A stretch of 64,000 nt of DNA from Saururus chinensis (taxonomy: Eukaryota > Streptophyta > Magnoliopsida > Piperales > Saururaceae). The notes under the pieces were generated by a model, which searched no databases, was not told the DNA's origin, and worked only from the letters and a program-made list of their open reading frames with translations. Shown here in pieces: positions 38,969 through 51,029 of the stretch; position 1 is the first letter of the stretch; the number at the start of each line of letters is the position of its first letter. The stretch is taken from NCBI GenBank assembly GCA_035235625.1, contig CP141141.1, forward strand, positions 44,973,719 through 45,037,718, in the 5' to 3' direction. A program made the position numbers and the translations under genes.

Positions 38969-41965
38969 TCACTTGTACTCCAAGGCCAAGCCAATGCAAG
39001 CCCTCATAATAGTCTCTAGCATCGCCCTTTGATTTAACAGTGCATTCACCACCGGAGTGCCTCGCGGAACCTGTAGATGTATACAAACCCACATCAATCA
39101 ACTTCCATCTTTTCTACCTACAGAAGAACAACGTCGTCCCCATTTAATTATCTGTTGTCTCTACTTTGTTTATGATCGAGTATGGTTGCTTACCAGTGGG
39201 GCCTTGGTCAGCTAACTCAATATGGTGGCGATGGGATGGCAAGAGTGGAACTTGATCTCCTACGTACAAAAGTCATTTAAACAAAAAACTCCAACAAAAC
39301 CAATCAACCAACGAAGAAATCAGATAAAGGGGGGAAAGAAAAAAACCACTCCCTCATGCATGCTTGAGCTGGATCCTGGTGGAGAGCTCAGCGAGGAGGA
39401 CCATGTCCAGGATGATGGGTGAGGCGAGTAGGGAGTCCTCGCAGGTGATGTGCATGACGATGGTGTTCCTGCCGGCGCCCATGAAGATCTCGGATGTGTA
39501 CTCGTCCATGGCCCTCTTGCTGCACCACGTAGTGCACGTACTTGATAAATATCACATGGTCCGGGTGCTCCTCTGGTTGATACAGGATCGCGTTGCTTGA
39601 CACCATGTCGTTCACCGTGTTGCTCTTGGAGATCTCCTTAGACCTGAACGTCTGCGGGACAGCCAGGTTCATCCCATCGTTGTTGCCGAGGTGATATTAA
39701 TTAGCTCACCATGGAGGTGTACTTGATCCCGGCCTCCACCCGGAAGTTCACCAGCACCGCCTTTATCTTGTTCTGCCCACTCTAGAAGTCGTCCCCTCGG
39801 ATTAAGCTGTTCGTCTTGATGGCCAGATCAATCAGCCCTGTTTCAGAGAACAAGTGTCACTTGTTGAGTTTTTATCATAAAAGTATCTAATATTTTCTCC
39901 TCGGCCATCAGGGTCGGGTCATTCAGCGTGGAAGAAACTATGCTCCTTTCAAGAGCTTCCAAATGATCGCGAACTTTGTTGCATGGTATATTAGGTGAAC
40001 CCAGACGAAATTGTGCTTGGCGGTTGGGACATTAGCAGCATGAACCAGTCTGACTCCATGTCCAAGGCCAAGGTCAACCTGCAGAAACAATTGAGGCCCT
40101 ACATGGAATCCATGATACCCCTGCCCGGTATCTACGGCCCAGACTTCATCGCTGCTAACCAAGTCTCCCGTGCTAACAAGATCATCAAAGGGACCAAGAA
40201 GTAGCAAGTCCAACAAATCATCGAGGAGATACGGTAAGCTACACTGATGATCTCATCACTAGCGCTTTTCCTTTGCCGTTGAAGATCGATGGTACACACT
40301 GCGTTTAGATTGGTATAGTGATATTGTTTGTTTTTCCCTTCTTTTAATTCACGAAGTGAATTCTGCAAACAAGGTGGATAAGGTGGTGGTTCTGTGGACG
40401 GCTAACACCGTAAGATACAGCAATGTGGCAGTGGGACTGAACGACACCATGGTGAACCCTCCTGGCTGCGGTACACAGAAATGAGGCAGAGATATCACCT
40501 TCTACCCTGCATTCTTTGGCATGTGTCATGGAGGACGTCCCCTCCGTCAATGGTCGCCTACAGAACACATTCGTCCCAGGTCGATCTGTTGTCTTTTTTA
40601 TTTCTTTTCACCAGTCCCCTCGATACACGAATTACTGCATCCAGCGCTGCTGATGTTAGAAGATTCACTTAGAAGTTTCATGTTAAACAATCTGAAATTT
40701 AATGAAATATACAAAAAAAATAGCCTCAAATCATGTAGGATACAGTTTTTTTAAATATTTGTCTCCTTTAATAAATCAAATTATTGTGGGGTTTTCAATA
40801 ACATTTTCCACTCAAGATAGACAAAGCCTCATAAAATATGTACTCAACAAAAATAAACGATTCATTTATTTTTCCCTTGAAGCTTTTGCAAAAGGTTAGT
40901 AAGTTTATATATTAAAAAAGCACACAATACTTTTGGTGTAAGCATATATTTGTATATAACATGGAGAAAAGTTATTAAAAATGAAGAAACATCAAAAGCC
41001 ATAAAAAATAAATAATTTTTATTTTTAAAATACAAAAGAATATGTGCACCAAACGATCCATTGCATGTATATAATAATCGATTGCTTTAGAAAATATATG
41101 AAATAGTTTACCCATTGATTACTGATAAAATAAATTCTTTATATAACTTTTACATAGTTAATCTACTGATCGTAAGATTAGGCGGTCTAAACCGACTGTT
41201 TGAGAAAATATTTGATACAAATAAAGTACCAACGTGGTATGCCTAACACCAATCTAAACATTATATATCATCGTATTTTTTATAAAATTAATTATTTTTA
41301 AAAAATTAATAGAAAAAAATATGAACAAGTTACTCCATAATTAGTAATAGGCACTTACTTAAACATATTTTATCCGTACTTAATATTTTCTCATAGCTAC
41401 GAGGTAAAAATGCGAAAGTGGCCAGCTGTGTTGACCATGAGATTCCTAATATTTTCTCATAGCCGTGAGTCAAAGATGCGAAGTGGCCAGCTGTGTTGAC
41501 CAGAAGATTCCCAATAAACAATCACACGTAACAAGAGGACCCACTTCCAACAAGTCAAATCTTAAAACTCACAACCGAAGAAAGGGAATTAGGTCAAATA
41601 ACACGAGCATCCGAACACTCACTCTCAGTTAGCAATTACACCGGCAGTCAAAGTGGACCCGTTTTTACCCCCCATCCCACAAGCATGCATCACCCTGCAG
41701 GTTCATTCATCACACCCACATCGCAACTGATCCAGATTATTAGAACCACAAGAAGGAAATAGTCATCGTTTTGATTGTTTCCGGGAAGACGTGTATCAGG
41801 CTTGAACTCATATTTGACAGTCTAAGACTTCACAATCCACTGGTAAGACCCGTCACGGTTCTCATGGACGAGCTCTGTGGTCTCGTGGTTGTACACATCC
41901 TCGATCCCGTCGTCTGTGCACTTCACATTGGGGCTCTAAATTTCTCAATAAACATCTTCACCAAT
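38969..41965 (-). pseudogene. MIPS pseudogene with internal inversion
   Basis: Exons 8, 7, 6 (about 38969-39069, 39197-39260, 39362-39840) and 2, 1 (about 41626-41698, 41783-41965) are minus-strand like the intact gene. Part of exon 3, exons 4 and 5 and part of intron 5 (about 39905-40655) lie in between on the plus strand, so the block is inverted. Lesions include a roughly 17-bp deletion in exon 8, indels in exon 6, a stop in exon 4 (after KGTKK) and frameshifts in exon 5. About 700 bp of AT-rich DNA (40680-41380) is inserted at the right breakpoint. It cannot encode MIPS. Confidence 0.92.
41381..41514 (-). repeat. 67-bp tandem duplication of exon 3 remnant
   Basis: Two units starting TAATATTTTCTCATAG at 41381 and 41448 both contain AAGTGGCCAGCTGTGTTGACC, which derives from the 5' part of MIPS exon 3. 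They abut the right inversion breakpoint. Confidence 0.8.
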
Positions 41966-42106
41966 GAACAAACTCATCTCTCAACCACAGACTTAAATGC
42001 TTATAGTCGCTGAGTACTGGTGGATAAGTAGTAGTAGAAGCAGCAGGAGCAAAGTAGAGCAAATTATAAGCTCTTCCACTCCCCTTCTCCTTCTCGACGG
42101 CCTTGG

Positions 42107-42234
42107 GCTGCGATGTGGCTTCTGCTGTTACCCATAACCTGTCATTTATAAGTTATAACGATGAGCGAAAGCTGTGATGTGGCTTCTGCTGTTACCCATA
42201 ACCTGTCATTTATAAGTTATAACGATGGGCGAAA
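42107..42234 (-). repeat. 64-bp tandem duplication of the pseudogene promoter
   Basis: Units at 42107 and 42171 both read GCTG(C/T)GATGTGGCTTCTGC and include CTGTCATTTATAAG, which corresponds to the TATA region of the intact MIPS gene. Confidence 0.85.
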
Positions 42235-42326
42235 GCGTTTGGAGGAGCGTTTGATCAGCGTTCAACCCACACGTCAACCTGATCAAACGCTCCTCCGAAC
42301 GCTTTCGCCCATCGTTATAACTTGTA
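42211..42326. repeat. Large palindrome, 47-bp arms
   Basis: Left arm 42211-42257 and right arm 42280-42326 are inverted copies with about two mismatches around a 22-bp spacer. The arms include ACGATGGGCGAAAGCG and GGAGGAGCGTTTGATCA. The left arm overlaps the end of the promoter duplication. Confidence 0.9.
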
Positions 42327-42334
42327 AGTGACAC

Positions 42335-42422
42335 CACCTTACCCGAGATGCAGCCTTAACGTGTGGATTGAATGCCATCCCCACTTGAGCTACATGACTA
42401 AGGCTGCATCTTGGGTAGGGTG
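42335..42422. repeat. 24-bp inverted repeat
   Basis: Bases 42335-42358 and 42399-42422 are inverted copies with two mismatches (CACCTTACCCGAGATGCAGC and its counterpart), immediately beyond the larger palindrome. Confidence 0.8.
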
Positions 42423-43990
42423 AGTACTATTGTACCCAACCTTACCCTTGATTGAACTCAAGATTGCTAAACTCAACTCTATTTAAGGATAAAACCTGAC
42501 CCCTACCAAAAAATGTGAGATAAAATAAGGTTAAATTAATTTTCTATTAAACATAACAATTTAAATAATAAATCTATTATCACATAGTATTATTAAACTT
42601 TTTACTTATAAAAAAAGAATTATTACTTAGAATAAATTATTATTCCTGGATAACTATTATATGAGGCAAATTAAAAATTTATATAGAGTTAACCACATCA
42701 TGACGCATAATTCAAAGTAATTAAAATAATGAGATTAAGATAGTAATGAATAATGTTGGATCGGGTTGAGTTCTTAAATTTTTTTGTGTTAAACTTGACT
42801 TGAAAAGGATGTGAGTTTTTTTTTAAAACCCTACCTGCCTTGAACTCAGTCAATTTTGGGTCAGGTCCATGTTTCTTATATAGCCCTATAACAAAGGAGA
42901 AATTATTAAGTACTCATCATATTTTTAATAAAATATTTTCCTGGTACACTTTGACCAGTTGGGTGTTGAATATATTACATAAAAAAGACAATTGTATTTG
43001 GGGAGTTGCTCTTTATGTACTATCTTCATAGCTTAATTAATATAGAAAAAATTATATTTTTACTCATTTTTTTATTTTAAAAAAATATTCTAACATGCTT
43101 GGATTAAGAAAAATAAAATTTTATATTATCATGTGTGACTCACCTTCTCTATATAATTAAAAACAAAAATAAATTTTTAATGTAAAATAAAATATCAAAT
43201 TCCTTATATATGGGCTGGTTATGAAACTGTTTACGAATTTCAATAAGGCTAAACATGTTAAAATTTTTATGGGTTGGCCTGTTTGGCGGCCCTATACAGC
43301 TCCTAAAATGAGAAGTCATAAATTTTTAGGCTTTGTCTTAAAGCTAAATTTTAGGTATCTTTTAAATACAATATTGGGAAGGAAAAAATCCTATTTAATA
43401 CTTAAGTAAATAGAGATATTATTATTATTATTATTTTAAGAAAATTAATAATTTATTAAAAGTACATGTGTAATTTTTAAAACATCAAAGAGTAGAAATA
43501 TTATTTTGTCAAATATTAAAAAAATATAATTGTAATTTATTTTAAAACTTTTTATAAAAAAAAACCTTACAGTTCGGCCCTAGCGAGCATAGAGCTTAGA
43601 ATAGGGGGCCAAGGCCTAGCTCCAGTATGGCTTGGGCCCAACACCTCGTTTCAGCCCTTAGTCCTAGAGTGCCGTTTTGGAGTTACTCCAACTTTTTTAC
43701 ATGGTCTGGGTCCTGGGAGCTACTTCCACTTTATAAAAGCCGTTGAAGATCAAGGGCGGACACGCATAGCACAAGTACGAGACTTTCTTATGCACCCTTG
43801 ATCTTGAAAAAATGTTATGTGGTATATGCGGATAATTTCTACATCTACGACATGTTAGTAACGTGTGTGGGGAAGCGTATCTATGCGCTTTTACTGGTAG
43901 TGGGCCAGCAAAATGTGATCGAGTAAGGTCATGAGGCGAAGTGGGGCTCGCTGGGTCTGGGATATGGCCACCCAAGGTTTGCTGACAGAA
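42423..43990. other. Insertion and distal end of the duplicated segment
   Basis: About 42423-43840 has no counterpart upstream of the intact MIPS gene; it is AT-rich, with a TATAAAAG at about 43730 and no recognised gene. Bases 43850-43970 match 27230-27350 (GTGTGGGGAAGCG, GTGGGCCAGCAAAA), marking the distal end of the MIPS duplication. Confidence 0.6.
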
Positions 43991-45339
43991 AGAGAGGATG
44001 GGGGCTGCGCACGGATTGGGAGTACTGCACAAGTGACAGTCACACAAGCCTCCCCTCATTCACGAATCATATGATCATGCCTTTTCATCCTCGTTTACGT
44101 AATGATATTGTAAAGTATGTTGGACGTGACCCAACAGTTCAGTACTGAATTAGCAATTATTCATCAAGTTATAAAGATTGTAGTAGCATCCTTAATGGGG
44201 GGAAAAAACAAATTGCAAACTGTGATGCTTGATGCTCCTCATTAGACGTCTCATAGTCATAGGAAGTTGCCATGTGATTTGTCTATTCTCTTTTTCGTTT
44301 TTTGGCCAACATGTACGTGATTAGCCTTAATCATCAGCAACTCATCACCAATCACAAGAGTGCTACCGTATCTTCTAGCTGTGGTAGTCATATCTACTCA
44401 AGCCTATCTTCATTGGTAATCTTTTATTGGAAACACTATCTTTAATAGTGAATTCACTCCTAATAGGAGAAACAAATTTTTTAATTTATCTTTAAATAAG
44501 GCTTTTGGTCGATTTGAATGAACACAAGAATAATTCCAACGTGAAATGCCCAACTGATGGACTCTTTCAGAGAGGATAAGCCTACGCACGGCTTGTATAT
44601 TTCAATTTCAATTTCATCACCACCATGATATGAATATGTGGGTCCCCTGCGAGTTCCATATATCAACGGCTCTTACAAAGCCCGCAGCCTCTGCCTGTAG
44701 GAAAAGATAACGAGCAGCGTTATTCCAACTTGCAATTGATTTTGCATGGGGACGTCAAAGTTTTGATCGACTGAGAGCGACGGAGAATCGACGGCCATTG
44801 AATGCGGCCCGGATTGACAGGTCTAGTGGGAGATGGTGACGTTCCGTGCCCGTCAAATGGTTGATGTCAGTGGGGCCGGACCCATTTTAGACCAGTCTCT
44901 CAACTTGGTATGTAAAGATTTTAACTGTTTTTAGCTTCCATGAAAGTTCTTCCCACTTCTTTCTAGAAAAGGGGGTTCGTTCATCTCCAGCAATTTGGAC
45001 AGAGATGGCGCCTCCATACACGACAAAACTTTCTGGGCCTAAATACAAGCCCACTGTAGAAGCCAATAATTTCAGCCACAGAATTTCCTGTGGCGTTTTG
45101 TGCTAAATGCGAAATGTAAGGCCCGCGACATGTTCCCGGGCCCACCAACTAAGTAGAGGAAAGAAAGGACACTATCTTTCTATCCCCCTGATTTCCAAGC
45201 TTTTACCATTGCAGAGCTTGATGGGGGATAAATAATTGAGCTTTAAGTGGGAGTAAATTCGACTACTTGCATGATTTTTGAAACTAATAACTTCTATAAA
45301 ATAAAGATAAATTTGAGCTAACGTGTGCTTAGTGCATGC
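43991..45339. other. Unassigned intergenic DNA
   Basis: No gene could be supported. A short 32-codon frame starts at an ATG at 45005 in a good initiation context but shows no known family. Confidence 0.4.
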
Positions 45340-45349
45340 AACATCAATC

Positions 45350-45960
45350 CTAAACATGGACGAAGATTATTATAAAGTGAGTGCTCAATACTATCTCAAA
45401 CTTACAAATCACGTTTCCACCGGGTCCCGCCCCCACAAATTTGGGTAGCTTTTTTAACATTACTTTTGGGTCTTTTTTGTCCGAGTGGACAAATGCACCG
45501 TGATTCTCATGGGCCTTTTCCGGCCACCGCTCAGAATGGGCCAATTCACAATGACTTTGTAGCTAAAGATTGTCCCAACATTGCAAAAAGAGATTCCCCA
45601 CACATTATTACTCTGGACAGGCACCTTCCCCCCTCCCCTCACGTAATAGTTGTGAGAACCGGCATTTTCAAGTGTCACTTGATCCACGAGGACAATAATG
45701 CTACTCTCACCAGAAGGCACACCTTGTGACCGATCTGGTGGTGGTCCTTGGTCCACGCCGGCCACACAGCACCCTTTGGTGACAATCTGATGTGGGCGTG
45801 CCAAAATGGGACCAACAGCGACCTTGGCCCAATTCACAGTATGATGTTGAACAAACTCTTTCTTTTTGCCAACCGATTGGCTGCCCTCTCCACTCCCTCA
45901 TTGATTTCTGTAATTGACAGGTTTTGGATCACTCCATCTTCTGGTCTTAATTCTTCCATA
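45350..45960 (-). pseudogene. Frameshifted coding remnant, unrecognised
   Basis: Protein-like sequence on the minus strand passes through three frames. One frame covers about 45960-45845 (contains NLSITEINEGVERAANRL), the next about 45860-45460 (contains HQIVTKGCCVAGVDQGPPP and SNNVWGISFCNVGTIF), and a third about 45500-45390 (contains LPKFVGAGPGGNVICKFEIV). The biased composition, continuity across frames and lack of low complexity argue for a decayed gene. I do not recognise the family; a captured viral gene or an old host gene are both possible, and I leave it unnamed. Confidence 0.45.
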
Positions 45961-46912
45961 TATGGTCCTGCCCATGCGGCCCATGCCGTCTACATTCGTG
46001 GGCCTTTTTTTTTTGGTGCACGTAGAATATTTTGCCGTCAATGTTATAAACGTCATTGTTGCCGTTTTTATATAAGAAATAATGTTTATACTTCACTTTT
46101 TCTATATTAAAATTATACTCCTATTTTTATTGGATTGAGAAAATTGGATCCTCACATTTCTTTGTCCAATTAAAGGATAGAGTATAATTTTGGTGTAAAA
46201 AAAGTAAAATAAGAATATCAGCATCCTTGTTGTATAAGCTCAATAAGTTCATTGGCTCTACGTAAAAGTTGTAACATTTGCCCAATTAGACAAATTAATT
46301 TACGATATTATGAAACTAGCTGGTGTTAGATTCTATTATTTTTAATTTTTTGCTAGTAGCAATTACTAAGTGTCAGAATGTCCAAACCTGAAGTGTAAGC
46401 TATCAATACACAATGAATACAGACTACAAATTAATGTGAATTTGGCATGTAATCTTCGTGCTAATTGTTTGAACGGCGTGGGTTCGGAAGGATTTGAAGT
46501 CAGAAATAGTGTTTACCAACCCTGCATGGTATCCACCTCTTGCAACTTATAAAAAGACTTAGCTTAAAAATCAAGGAAAACAAAAAGAAAGAAAAAAAAA
46601 TGAATGTGGTTTCTTGCCTCATTTTATTTCGAGTATAATAACCCTATATCAAATTTGTCTAACAAAACCTTTACCGTGATAAATATTTTTATGTCATGAT
46701 AAGGTTTGTTTTTTAAATGGTTTATATAAGAGGCAAAAGGATAGTGATATATCTCCAACAAAACTGCTTAAATGGGTTTTCGTTAGATATAATATGTGGG
46801 CCTTACTTGGGCTTATATATTTTGTCCAATCAAAATTTTAAGGCAATCTGACTAGGTAATTATGATTAAACACTTGATTTGTCAAAACCTCTAACATAAA
46901 CCGAAAAAAATA
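45961..46912. other. Unassigned AT-rich DNA
   Basis: No gene, RNA or repeat could be supported. Confidence 0.4.
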
Positions 46913-47103
46913 CTCTCTTTGTCCTACATTAATAGTTTTATTTGGCAAAAAAAATTTATTTTATATTAATAATCCTATTTTTTTCAATTTAAATAATTAG
47001 AAACTTTACAAAAAGTAACATAAGCTTATTTTCCATTCTCTAGGAGGTGGTTTCACCATTATATATTTTTTTGAATATAGCTATTAATATAAAATAAAGA
47101 AAA
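46913..47103. mobile_element. Stowaway-like MITE
   Basis: This 191-bp element has a left end CTCTCTTTGTCCTACATTAA and an inverted right end TTTCTTTATTTTATATTAAT. TA flanks both sides (46911-46912 and 47104-47105). It resembles 945-1222 and 34428-34596. A (TA)n array follows within 30 bp. Confidence 0.7.
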
Positions 47104-47126
47104 TATGATTTTCCTATGCGGAATCT

Positions 47127-47242
<116 letters not shown>

Positions 47243-48034
47243 ACCTTCCAATGTAATTTTGATTGGAAAGAGATTAGTGGAACCCTATTATCATGTATTG
47301 GGATGCTCTATATGTTGATCTAATGAAAAACCAAGGCTTCCAGCTAGCTTCTGGATAAGAAAATAGAAGCTTATAATGACAAAAGATCCATTGATTAGGA
47401 CTATGCCAGGTTCAAACAAATATATGGCCGGCAGGTATTTCATATATGATGGCCAGGTCTCTCCAAATTCATGACTTAATCGTGCGTTTATTCCCTTGGC
47501 ATTAGTCAATTATTATCTTATTATTATTACATGAATTTTTGGCGGATACGAAGAAATCCAATCAAGACCAGTGGAGCGGGCATGCAGTAGGCCATCTCTA
47601 TCCATCGATAAAACAATATTCATAGCTACTTGAATGCTGCATGCTGCTGTAGGTTAATTAAACTACGTTTTAGATAAGATTCAGCAGATCTTCCCACTGG
47701 CTTTCTCATGGGAACTTTGAAATATTTCGTGGTTGCTTATTCATTTCTTGTAGATGTTTGGTTTGGTCATAAGTCACACCTTATAAAGTATAAGAATGGA
47801 TAGATACGGTCACATGGAAATGAGTTTAGCTTCCCTAATTAGAAGATTAAAGATGAACTGAAGACTAAGGAAGATGATGACAAACGTATAGATACAAGAG
47901 CTAGAAGACGGAAACAGCGACGACCTCTTGACGCACACTAATCAGTAATCACACCCACGTACATTGAACATATTCAAGGGTCTACTACCCAACACTAACG
48001 ACAGCATAATCACATTAAACAATTAGAATCAAAC
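47243..48034. other. Upstream region of the first J-protein gene
   Basis: No other feature was supported. No clear TATA box or transcription start could be assigned. Confidence 0.4.
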
Positions 48035-48613
48035 ATGATAATCAGCAGTTTAAAACCCTCGATTCAGTCTCACGCACTGCGGCACTGCAATACTGATTAC
48101 ATCTGCCTTTCTCATATCTTCATCTCTCACTCTCATCACATGGTATTCATGGATACCTACATACATAATATGGTGACACTCCCTACGGCCTTAAACCTGC
48201 GCAGAAAGCACTGCAAGACGAACATAATGTCATGTAAGGCTAGCGAGTTCATGAGCAGAGGAAACGAGACAAACTTGTACAAAGTTTTGTCTCTTGAATC
48301 AGAGAATGTAGGGTTTGATGAGATAAAAAAGGCGTACAGGAGCATGGCTCTGCAGTGCCACCCGGATGTTTGTCCTCCCTCTAGGAGGGAAGAGTCGACC
48401 CAAAAGTTTGTTGAGCTTCGAAGCGCCTACGAGACGCTATCTGACCCTACCCTTCGCCGGCGATATGACTGCCAGCTGCATTCTCTGAGTCCATGCACTC
48501 ATAAACGAGATTCAACCTCAAGATATCCCAAGGATGCGTGGGAGGTCCAGCTTTTCGAGCTGAAAAGGAGGTCTAATGAACGGGTGGCGAGGAAGAAAAG
48601 ATCGTTCTTATGA
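48035..48613 (+). CDS. Small J-domain cochaperone, DnaJ20-like
   Basis: Single-exon frame of up to 192 residues. The J domain spans about residues 80-145 (NLYKVLSLESENVGFDEIKK, HPD at 109-111, then LSDPTLRRRYD). J domains stimulate the ATPase of Hsp70 partners. The CHPDVCPPSRREES region is typical of plastid DnaJ20 (J20/DJC26) proteins. The C-terminal ~45 residues are basic. The start is uncertain: the frame opens at ATG 48035, but in-frame ATGs follow, and the region before SCKAS resembles a transit peptide, so a later start (residue 36, 39 or 46) is possible. The paralogue at 57610-58113 shares the J domain closely. No disabling lesion was seen. Confidence 0.88.
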   Translation: MIISSLKPSIQSHALRHCNTDYICLSHIFISHSHHMVFMDTYIHNMVTLPTALNLRRKHCKTNIMSCKASEFMSRGNETNLYKVLSLESENVGFDEIKKAYRSMALQCHPDVCPPSRREESTQKFVELRSAYETLSDPTLRRRYDCQLHSLSPCTHKRDSTSRYPKDAWEVQLFELKRRSNERVARKKRSFL

Positions 48614-50400
48614 GACATATATCTTGAAATTTGTCATGGTGAAACAGATAGAAGCAAATGTCAACAAAATCTGTTTTCAGTCACGAACTGTGTACATATG
48701 TCTGTGTATGGATTCGTTTGTTTTATAGGTTCTGCTCCCTTCTGTTATAACTTTATTGTGTGAGTAAACGTATGATCTTTTGCTGGAAGAGTCATAGTCA
48801 TTACTGTAGATTTTTCATTCATGGTGGAGCTTATTTTAACAAGGATAAATTATTCAGTGCACCGGGCTTAGTTCCCAAGTGGCACACCCATTTTACAGGA
48901 GTTGATGACATACATAGAAGGGGTGTGCACTCAAATTGTTAGCCGAAGCGCATGCCCCTTCCATATGTGCCGTTGATTTCCAAAACCAACGACTATTGTA
49001 AAGTAGGAGTAAATCTCCCGTGACACACAGGGCACAATGATTAATTTTTTCTTAATTAGCAAGAGATATTGCACACACAACTCTCCAAGTTTGAAATTCA
49101 GATTGTGATACGTATCAACTTTGCTCTGTATGCTTGAATACTCTCCTCTCTCTACTACGTAATAATTGTTAACCATTCTTCCGAATAGCTTAATCTGGTA
49201 GGTAACGGTAACGGGTTATTATATAATATTTATTCCATAACTCAACTCAATACTCCTTAGTCCTAAGAAATGTGCAAACATTCATACAAATTTTATATGA
49301 GTACATGGACATAAATTTGGGTTTTAGGAAAATGTTCCTTGAAAGACAAATGGGAGAAAATTGCCCCCTCCGGGATTCAAACCCCCCTAGGTTCGTTCTA
49401 ATACAATGTGAAATAACCAATGTTTGTCAATAGCTTAGGTTATTAGAAAATGTGTACTAGAATATTTATTTTATAACTTAATTCAATAGTCTCCCTGTAC
49501 ATGCAAACATCTATCAAAGTTTAGCACGGGGATATAAAGACATAATAAGAGGAGATAACAGATAATGTTAGGATTTTATACTATTAAGCTGGTGTGCTGT
49601 GAGGTGCTGATTGCTATCATGTAAAAAATTCTATGCCTTTGGCACTTGTCGTGGTTGATGTAAGGTTGTGTTTATGAAAGGAAATTAATAAAGATAATAG
49701 AGGTTGAGAAAATATAAATAGTTCTTGGATCATTGAAAAATTTATAAGAGACTGTCACACTAACCTCCTCTCATCGAAATATTTCTATTTCTGCCCCCAG
49801 ATTACCCTCTGTTCATATAAATGATGGTTTTGCTCCTCATGTTTTTTCATCTCATGCACTCAAAAAGTGAGGAGACAAATGGCAATTTTTATGCCTGAAG
49901 TTTGACTATTGCAATTTGTCAATAGTAGATGGTTGAGTGAAGCCGAGGTTCTGGGAAGGTATATGACCGTTCATTTGTAATTTATATCTTTGGTTGATAA
50001 AATGAAATTAAGAAGCTAACGATTTTCTTGCACACAGCACTTAGTCAAAAAGTTATTCTAGAGAGGAACGTTTGTTCATTGAAAAAGAAGAAGAAATGTT
50101 GCTATTAGTAAAATGTTTTCCTGATTAGATTTGTATGACCAGATTGAATAATTAGACACACGGAGATATAAGAACTACTAGATCCAGTTCCTAAGTTTCT
50201 CTCTTTACCATTGTGGGTGATGTTATAGCGTCACATTGTTTGTCACCTAATTTAGTCACGATAACAGGCTAGACAAGTCATTACTCTTATTCTTTATAGT
50301 AGTTAATAGAACAAACAAACGACATAAATTCTTATTATCAGTTACTAATAACTATCATTTTGGAGAAATTGAACATTAATGAATCACTAAGGTACATAGC
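48614..50400. other. Intergenic DNA after the first J-protein gene
   Basis: It presumably begins with the 3' untranslated region. No other gene, RNA or repeat could be supported. Confidence 0.4.
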
Positions 50401-50429
50401 TCTATGCTTAACCTTGTAATAGACTCAAG

Positions 50430-50740
50430 ACTTAGTGCAATTTCTTTTTCTTCTTGTCCCTGTTCTTCATCTGTTCTTTCTTCTCTCTTTCTTTCCTCTT
50501 TACACTTCTTCTTTTCTTTTTCTTCCTTTCTCTTCATCTCCACCAGCAGTCGCCTTTCCTTATCTTTCTCTTTCTCCTTCTCTTCTTTTTGCTTTCTTTC
50601 TACTTCCCTTTCTTCTGCATCTCTCTTCTTTTCTTCCAGAATTAGTCTCCTCATTTCTTTTTCTTGCTGCTCTCTCTTCTTCTTTTCGTCTTTTGCTTTC
50701 TTTCTACTTCTCTTTCTCTCTCTCTTTACTAGATTCCTCT
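50430..50740. repeat. Long polypyrimidine tract
   Basis: About 300 bp of nearly pure T/C sequence on the plus strand (TTC/TCT/CTT-rich). The minus-strand frame 50654-50376, rich in Glu, Lys and Arg, reflects this composition and is not called as a gene. Confidence 0.8.
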
Positions 50741-51029
50741 TTGTTTAAGCCCCTTTCAGGTCTTCTGCCTAAAGTAAAACACATTGTTTGAATATTATGG
50801 AATGTGGCCTTTACTCTGTAGGACCTTTATATAAGGTTGAGTTTTGTACTTTAGAAGTTGGTTTTCAGAGCTGATGCCGTCATAACCCTACCTTAGAGCA
50901 CTATTTATATTTTGCTGCCGACTACCACGCCTGTAATCGACATTGTCATTAGATATGAAACATAAACAAAGACAACATTTCGTTCCAAAGATCAATAAAT
51001 AAATCATTTCTCCGCTAGGATTTGAGTAA

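Noticed and set aside
39938..40216. Minus-strand frame in the MIPS pseudogene
   Set aside because: It is the antisense of the inverted exon 4, not a separate gene.
45005..45104. 32-codon frame starting ATGGCGCCTCC
   Set aside because: The start context is good, but there is no recognisable family, and no continuing exon was found.
49355..49400. tRNA-like TTCAAACCC segment
   Set aside because: No acceptor stem or cloverleaf could be formed around it.
50376..50654. Glu/Lys/Arg-rich frame resembling a coiled coil
   Set aside because: It is a translation of a polypurine tract with no unique sequence around it.
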